DNA of 64,000 nucleotides from Brachynemurus nebulosus (Eukaryota; Arthropoda; Insecta; Neuroptera; Myrmeleontidae). Position 1 is the stretch's first letter. Each line of letters opens with the position of its first letter. The stretch is taken from positions 5,130,461 through 5,194,460 of the forward strand of contig JAPWDM010000024.1 in assembly GCA_035578155.1 (NCBI GenBank). Direction: 5' to 3'. A program made the translations under genes and the position numbers. A model generated the notes under the pieces. That model was given only the letters and a program-made list of their open reading frames with translations, was not told the origin of the DNA and did not search any database. This document shows positions 58,641 through 64,000 of this stretch, in pieces.

Positions 58641-59010
58641 ATTTTTTCTAAGCATTAAAAGCTGGTTTATATTCGGTTTCTATTGAAAACTCAATTAGAC
58701 TGCATGTTAAAAGTGAGCAAAAATTAAACCTGCAATAACTTTTAAACGCTGTAGTGAATCTAATTTAAATTTTCACAGTCGATTAAATTTAGAAAAACCA
58801 TTATTCGCACAAATTTTCATAAGACTGTCACCATTTTTAAGTACCTCCATAATATCCTTAACTTGTAGCTATGGTATAATTATCAAAATTTTTTGCAGGT
58901 TTCTTACTAATCATACAACATGTAATGATTCATACAACATACAACACATAATTCCTGAGTAGCCCTAAATAATGCGTGTCAAACACTCACTTGACGACTT
59001 TTTATTTTAT

Positions 59011-60218
59011 AATTTCATATATATATTTAATATATGTGCATCGTAATAATTTGGTGACTCTGAATAACTTTTAGCTGATCGCACGGTCTTTATAGTACCG
59101 GCGACGCATCTTTCAAATGTCTGCCTTATCAACTGTCGATGGTAGGTTCTGCGCCTACCATGGTTGTAACGGGTAACGGGGAATCAGGGTTCGATTCCGG
59201 AGAGGGAGCCTGAGAAACGGCTACCACATCCAAGGAAGGCAGCAGGCGCGCAAATTACCCACTCCCGGCACGGGGAGGTAGTGACGAAAAATAACGATAC
59301 GGGACTCATCCGAGGCCCCGTAATCGGAATGAGTACACTTTAAATCCTTTAACGAGGATCCATTGGAGGGCAAGTCTGGTGCCAGCAGCCGCGGTAATTC
59401 CAGCTCCAATAGCGTATATTAAAGTTGTTGCGGTTAAAAAGCTCGTAGTCGAATTTGTGTCCTACACTGTCGGTTCACCGCTCGCGGTGTTTAACTGGCA
59501 TGTTTTGTGGGACGTCCTACCGGTGGTGAGGTATAAATTATATATTGTATAATATGGTTATAAATACTTGTATTTTTATTTAAATTTTTATTTTTATGGT
59601 AAGTTATTATTTATATTTTTACTTACTTGAAAAGTTTAAAGTATACTAGTTAAATTTTATATACTAATATGTACATTAAAGTATAATTTATCGTAAGTGT
59701 TAAAGTTATTTATTTTTTATAATTTAAATAATGGAGACAGCCTCCCAATTATAATCCTATCGCGGTGCTCTTAATTGAGTGTCGAGATGGGCCGGTACGT
59801 TTACTTTGAACAAATTAGAGTGCTTAAAGCAGGCTTTAAAATTTAAATAGTGCCTGAATATTGTGTGCATGGAATAATGGAATAGGACCTCGGTTCTATT
59901 TTGTTGGTTTTCGGAAGTTTTTCCGAGGTAATGATTAATACGGACAGATGGGGGCATTCGTATTGCGACGTTAGAGGTGAAATTCTTGGATCGTCGCAAG
60001 ACGGACAGAAGCGAAAGCATTTGCCAAAAATGTTTTGATTGATCAAGAACGAAAGTTAAAGGTTCGAAGGCGATCAGATACCGCCCTAGTTCTAACCATA
60101 AACGATGCCAGCTAGCGATCCGCCAAAGTTCCTCCGATGACTTGGCGGGCAGCTTCCGGGAAACCAAAGCTTTTGGGTTCCGGGGGAAGTATGGTTGCAA
60201 AGCTGAAACTTAAAGGAT

Positions 60219-60250
<32 letters not shown>

Positions 60251-60906
60251 GCGGCTTAATTTGACTCAACACGGGAAACCTCACCAGGCCCGGACACCGG
60301 AAGGATTGACAGATTGAGAGCTCTTTCTTGATTCGGTGGGTGGTGGTGCATGGCCGTTCTTAGTTGGTGGAGCGATTTGTCTGGTTAATTCCGATAACGA
60401 ACGAGACTCTAGCCTACTAAATAGACGTACTTTATTACCGGCATCTCAAGGCCCATCGGCTGTATTGTTACTGAATGTTATTTGTATATTTTGTTTTAAT
60501 ATATTTATAATATGTATGATTGATAATATTCATTTATGTTTTTTATTTCTTTGGGGATAAATTTCTATGTGTAATTACTTAATCTGCATTAATGATATAT
60601 TTAACATGATACATTAACTAAAGTGACATCAGTTTTTTGATGTGGTTTTTACTGCCGGCGTACAAATAATTCTTCTTAGAGGGACAGGCGGCTTCTAGCC
60701 GCACGAGATTGAGCAATAACAGGTCTGTGATGCCCTTAGATGTTCTGGGCCGCACGCGCGCAACACTGAAGGAATCAGCGTGTTTTCCTCTGGCCGAAAG
60801 GTCCGGGTAACCCGCTGAACCTCCTTCGTGCTAGGGATTGGGGCTTGCAATTATTCCCCATGAACGAGGAATTCCCAGTAAGCGCGAGTCATAAGCTCGC
60901 GTTGAT

Positions 60907-60952
<46 letters not shown>

Positions 60953-61043
60953 AATGATTTAGTGAGGTCTTCAGACTGGTGCGCGGCAATGTTTTTAAAA
61001 GACATTGCCGATGATGCTGGAAAGATGACCAAACTTGATCATT

Positions 61044-61101
<58 letters not shown>
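59011..61101 (+). rRNA. 18S rRNA, 3' segment (after the insertion)
   Basis: It resumes with the other side of the V2 stem (ATATGTGCATCG) and GGTGACTCTGAATAAC. It contains the 530 loop (GCCAGCAGCCGCGGTAATTC, 59,380-59,399), AGGTGAAATTCTTGGATCG, the decoding region GTACACACCGCCCGTCGC and the 3' end GGAAGGATCATTA at 61,101. Conserved core elements look intact. V4 (about 59,535-59,745) and V7 (about 60,470-60,650) are lengthened with A/T-rich sequence, so without the insertion the gene would be about 2.36 kb, longer than the usual 1.9 kb in insects. Small open frames over it are shadows. Confidence 0.96.
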
Positions 61102-61104
<3 letters not shown>

Positions 61105-61784
61105 AAATATAACAAAACTTGATTTTTGTGATTTTTTATATATATTAATGTTTTGTTAAAATATTTTGTTTATAAATTCCTTATATTTTTATGTAAGTAA
61201 AAGAAAAATTTACTTTTTTTCTATAACTTACTTTATAAAATATATAATTTTTATAATATAAAAATTATAATATTGTAATAAATAAACACGTATTTGGATA
61301 CCAATTTTTAATATATTAAATATATTATTGGTTATAAAGTTTTACATCCAAATGTTAATTTGATTTTTTAATTTTTTTTTGATATGTGTTTATTTTTATA
61401 TATCAATATATAAATTTTTTTTTTTTTATATTAACAATATTAAAAATTTATTGAATCTATATAAAATAAATAGCATATTCGTAAAATAACAAAACAAGTT
61501 ATTTTCAATATGTCTTATTTATAATATAGTTATTTAATAAATGAGTTTTCTTTAAAAAAAAATTTTTTTTTTTTAATGTTTTGTCAAATAAACAAGCAAG
61601 CACTGTATCTAATAAAATTTTATTAAATATTATTATTTATTCATTTATACAAATGTAAGTCAATATAAAACAAACAAAAAAATTGTTTTTTTATTGCAGT
61701 CTTTTTATTATTATTTTATAATAATAAAAAAAGTATAAATTTTTATTTAATATAAATATTTTTTAAAATTTAATAATATAAAGA
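61102..61784 (+). other. ITS1
   Basis: An AT-rich 683-bp spacer between the 3' end of 18S and the start of 5.8S. No conserved elements are recognised. Confidence 0.9.
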
Positions 61785-61941
61785 TTACCCTGAACGGTGG
61801 ATCACTTGGTTCGTGGGTCGATGAAGAACGCAGCTAATTGCGCGTCAACTTGTGAACTGCAGGACACATGAACATCGACATTTCGAACGCACATTGCGGT
61901 CCTTGGATACTGTTCCCGGACCACACCTGGCTGAGGGTCGT
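61785..61941 (+). rRNA. 5.8S rRNA
   Basis: About 157 nt, starting ACCCTGAACGGTGGATCACT and containing GATGAAGAACGCAGCTAATT and CATCGACATTTCGAACGCAC, ending GGCTGAGGGTCGT. It is continuous, so there is no dipteran-type 2S split. The sequence is canonical for insects and shows no break. Confidence 0.97.
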
Positions 61942-62501
61942 ATACAATAATATATTAAAAGATTATTTTTAATAAAAGATAATATATTTTTTAAAATATA
62001 TATCTTATAAATAATAAAATGAATGTTCGTATATTTTTTTAATTTATACGTCATTCTAAATTATATGATGTTTTTAATGTATGTATTTTTAATATTATTT
62101 TTCTATATCTTACTTATTATAAATGTGTAAGAATAAGAAAATCAAATAATACATCACATCATTTTAATTTAATAAAAATGAAACAATATTTTCTAAAAAA
62201 ATATAAAAATAAATTTAAACACATATAGTAATGAAAACCAAAAATTATTCATGTATATATGTGTTTTAAATATCTAATTATTTTTATTTTATGAAAATAT
62301 GAAATAACGAAATAATTTATTTCTTATTAATTTTCATATAAATATTAAATAATAATATTTAAAAATTTAACATAATAACATAAGATAAAATTTTTTGGTT
62401 TAAGTAATTACTAATAGTGTTTTTATTTTTCCAAAATAAAATTTTTATTATATTTATAAAGAAAATATCAAAAATTTTTTTTTATTTTATTTATTTATAA
62501 T
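61942..62501 (+). other. ITS2
   Basis: A 560-bp very AT-rich spacer between 5.8S and 28S. No gene is seen. Confidence 0.92.
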
Positions 62502-62871
62502 TGCGACCTCAGAGTAGGTGAGATTACCCGCTGAATTTAAGCATATTATTAAGCGGAGGAAAAGAAACTAACTAGGATTTCCTTAGTAGCGGCGAGCGAA
62601 CAGGGAAAAGCCCATCACTGAACCCCATGGCTAAATAAAAATGGTCATTCGGGGAATGTAGTGTTTGGGAGGATCCATAATTTTTTATATAACCTGTTAT
62701 TTTATGTAATAAGTCCAAGTCCATCTTGAATGGGGCCATATACCCAGAGAGGGTGCCAGGCCCGTAGTGACTATATACTGAATAACAGGTGGATCTCTCC
62801 TTAGAGTCGGGTTGCTTGAGAGTGCAGCTCTAAGTGGGTGGTAAACTCCATCTAAGGCTAAATATAACCAC

Positions 62872-62913
<42 letters not shown>

Positions 62914-63905
62914 AACTTTGAAGAGAGAGTTCAAGAGTACGTAAAACCGTTCAGGGGTAAACCTGAAAAACCCGAAAGGTCGAAAGATGAGATTCATTTA
63001 CTTTTTATCGTATATTAACCAACTTGTATTTGTTAGTGACAAAATTTATTATTATTATATATTATAATTTTTTATGGTATATTTATAATTTATAAAATTA
63101 TTGCACTACTATATGTTGTGTATAATAACGAGGTATGCACTTCTCATCTTGTAGGACGTCGCGACCCGTTAAATATTGATTTATGAAATATTTTTGTGCA
63201 TTGTATATTATATTATAAATTTTTATTTATTTGTGTAATATATGCCTATATTATCTAATTAATTGTTTGACGGTATAAATATTCATAATATAAGATTAAG
63301 TGTAAAAATTTTTTTTTTACACGTTCATTACCTAAAACGAGTATATATGGGTTTTATTAGGTTTTTTATATTTCTTAATAAAACAAATGATTTTATTTGG
63401 TTTTTATACCAATAAATCATACCATATTACTGTCAGTTTTTAGGTATTAATTTGAACAATAATCTTTTTGTCAGCGACGCTATAGCTTTGGGTACTTTCA
63501 GGACCCGTCTTGAAACACGGACCAAGGAGTCTAGCATGTGCGCAAGTCATTGGGAATAAAATATTTTTTCATCGAAATATTAATAAATTTTATGAAACCC
63601 AAAGGCGAAATGAAAGTAAAATAATTTTTTTAAAAAAGATTTTTATTTTTTTTATTATAAATTTGAGGGAGGATATATTTTTATTATGTATTAAATATCG
63701 CACTCCCAGGGCATCTTATATTATTCTTATAATTTTTTTATAATTTTTATTATGAATAAAGGTGCACCTAGAGCGTACACGCTGGGACCCGAAAGATGGT
63801 GAACTATGCCTGGTCAGGACGAAGTCAGGGGAAACCCTGATGGAGGTCCGTAGCGATTCTGACGTGCAAATCGATCGTCGGAACTGGGTATAGGGGCGAA
63901 AGACT

Positions 63906-63958
<53 letters not shown>

Positions 63959-64000
63959 CGTTCATCATTCAACGAGTCTCATCCGGTAAAGCGAATGATT
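62502..64000 (+). rRNA. 28S rRNA, 5' part (runs off the window)
   Basis: It begins TGCGACCTCAGAGTAGGTGA with CCCGCTGAATTTAAGCATAT and includes the D1 core, GGGAAAGTTGAAAAGAACTT and CAAGAGTACGTAAAACCGTTCAGGG. Position 62,943 reads TAAAACC where most insects have TGAAACC. D2 (about 62,990-63,480) and the D3 arm (about 63,555-63,765) are expanded with A/T-rich sequence. Core blocks resume with GAAACACGGACCAAGGAGTC and CCTCCGAAGTTTCCCTCAGG. No R1 or R2 insertion is seen, but their target sites lie beyond the window. Confidence 0.96.

Larger units (their letters stand above)
52741..59002. mobile_element. 6.26-kb insertion splitting 18S in the V2 stem
   Basis: TATTTTAT stands at both edges (52,733-52,740 and 59,003-59,010), a candidate 8-bp target duplication in AT-rich sequence. 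The interior is not rRNA. It holds a duplicated block, a Harbinger-like MITE, a Harbinger transposase fragment and non-coding dispersed repeats. No terminal inverted repeat was found, so the identity of the primary inserted element is unknown. 52,758-52,777 vaguely resembles the 18S block after V2. A chimeric assembly is the main alternative. Confidence 0.75.

Overview
This is a nuclear window from an insect-like arthropod genome. It is AT-rich, full of (TA)n tracts, and carries a CYP4-type cytochrome P450 fragment, several classes of insect transposons and an rDNA unit with a continuous 5.8S gene. The AT-rich lengthening of the 18S V4 and V7 regions recalls what is reported for Strepsiptera. 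I cannot assign an order from this window alone.

Layout. 1-17 kb: nested small DNA transposons (hAT, piggyBac-like, Harbinger-like and TA-flanked MITEs), a duplicated 1.7-1.9 kb non-coding repeat, two copies of a tRNA-Thr-related SINE and the first four exons of a CYP4 P450 that ends in a stop codon. 17.2-19.5 kb: a giant palindrome with 1-kb arms. 21.6-23.6 kb: a decayed Ty3/gypsy element. 26.4-37 kb: a decayed, env-bearing (errantivirus-like) Ty3/gypsy element on the minus strand, interrupted by a hAT MITE, with a decayed hAT transposon, (TA)n cruciform-prone repeats and an LTR/primer-binding-site remnant to its right. 37.2-46.9 kb: a head-to-tail series of R4/Dong-clade non-LTR retrotransposons separated by (AAT)n tracts. 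One has an open RT-endonuclease frame; one is split by a Transib-like element. 46.9-49 kb: a pogo/Tigger-type transposon with an intact 545-residue transposase.

49-64 kb: ribosomal DNA on the plus strand: intergenic spacer with three 329-bp subrepeats, external spacer, 18S, ITS1, 5.8S, ITS2 and the 5' part of 28S. The 18S gene is split in the V2 stem by 6.26 kb of transposon-rich DNA, flanked by a candidate 8-bp duplication, so this copy should not give a normal small-subunit rRNA unless the insert is removed.

No intact host protein-coding gene was found. Apart from the rRNAs, the only long open frames are those of Dong copy 2 and the pogo transposase. Most of the window reads as edge-of-rDNA heterochromatin built by repeated nested insertion. 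All coordinates were read by eye, and boundaries without a stated target-site duplication are approximate.
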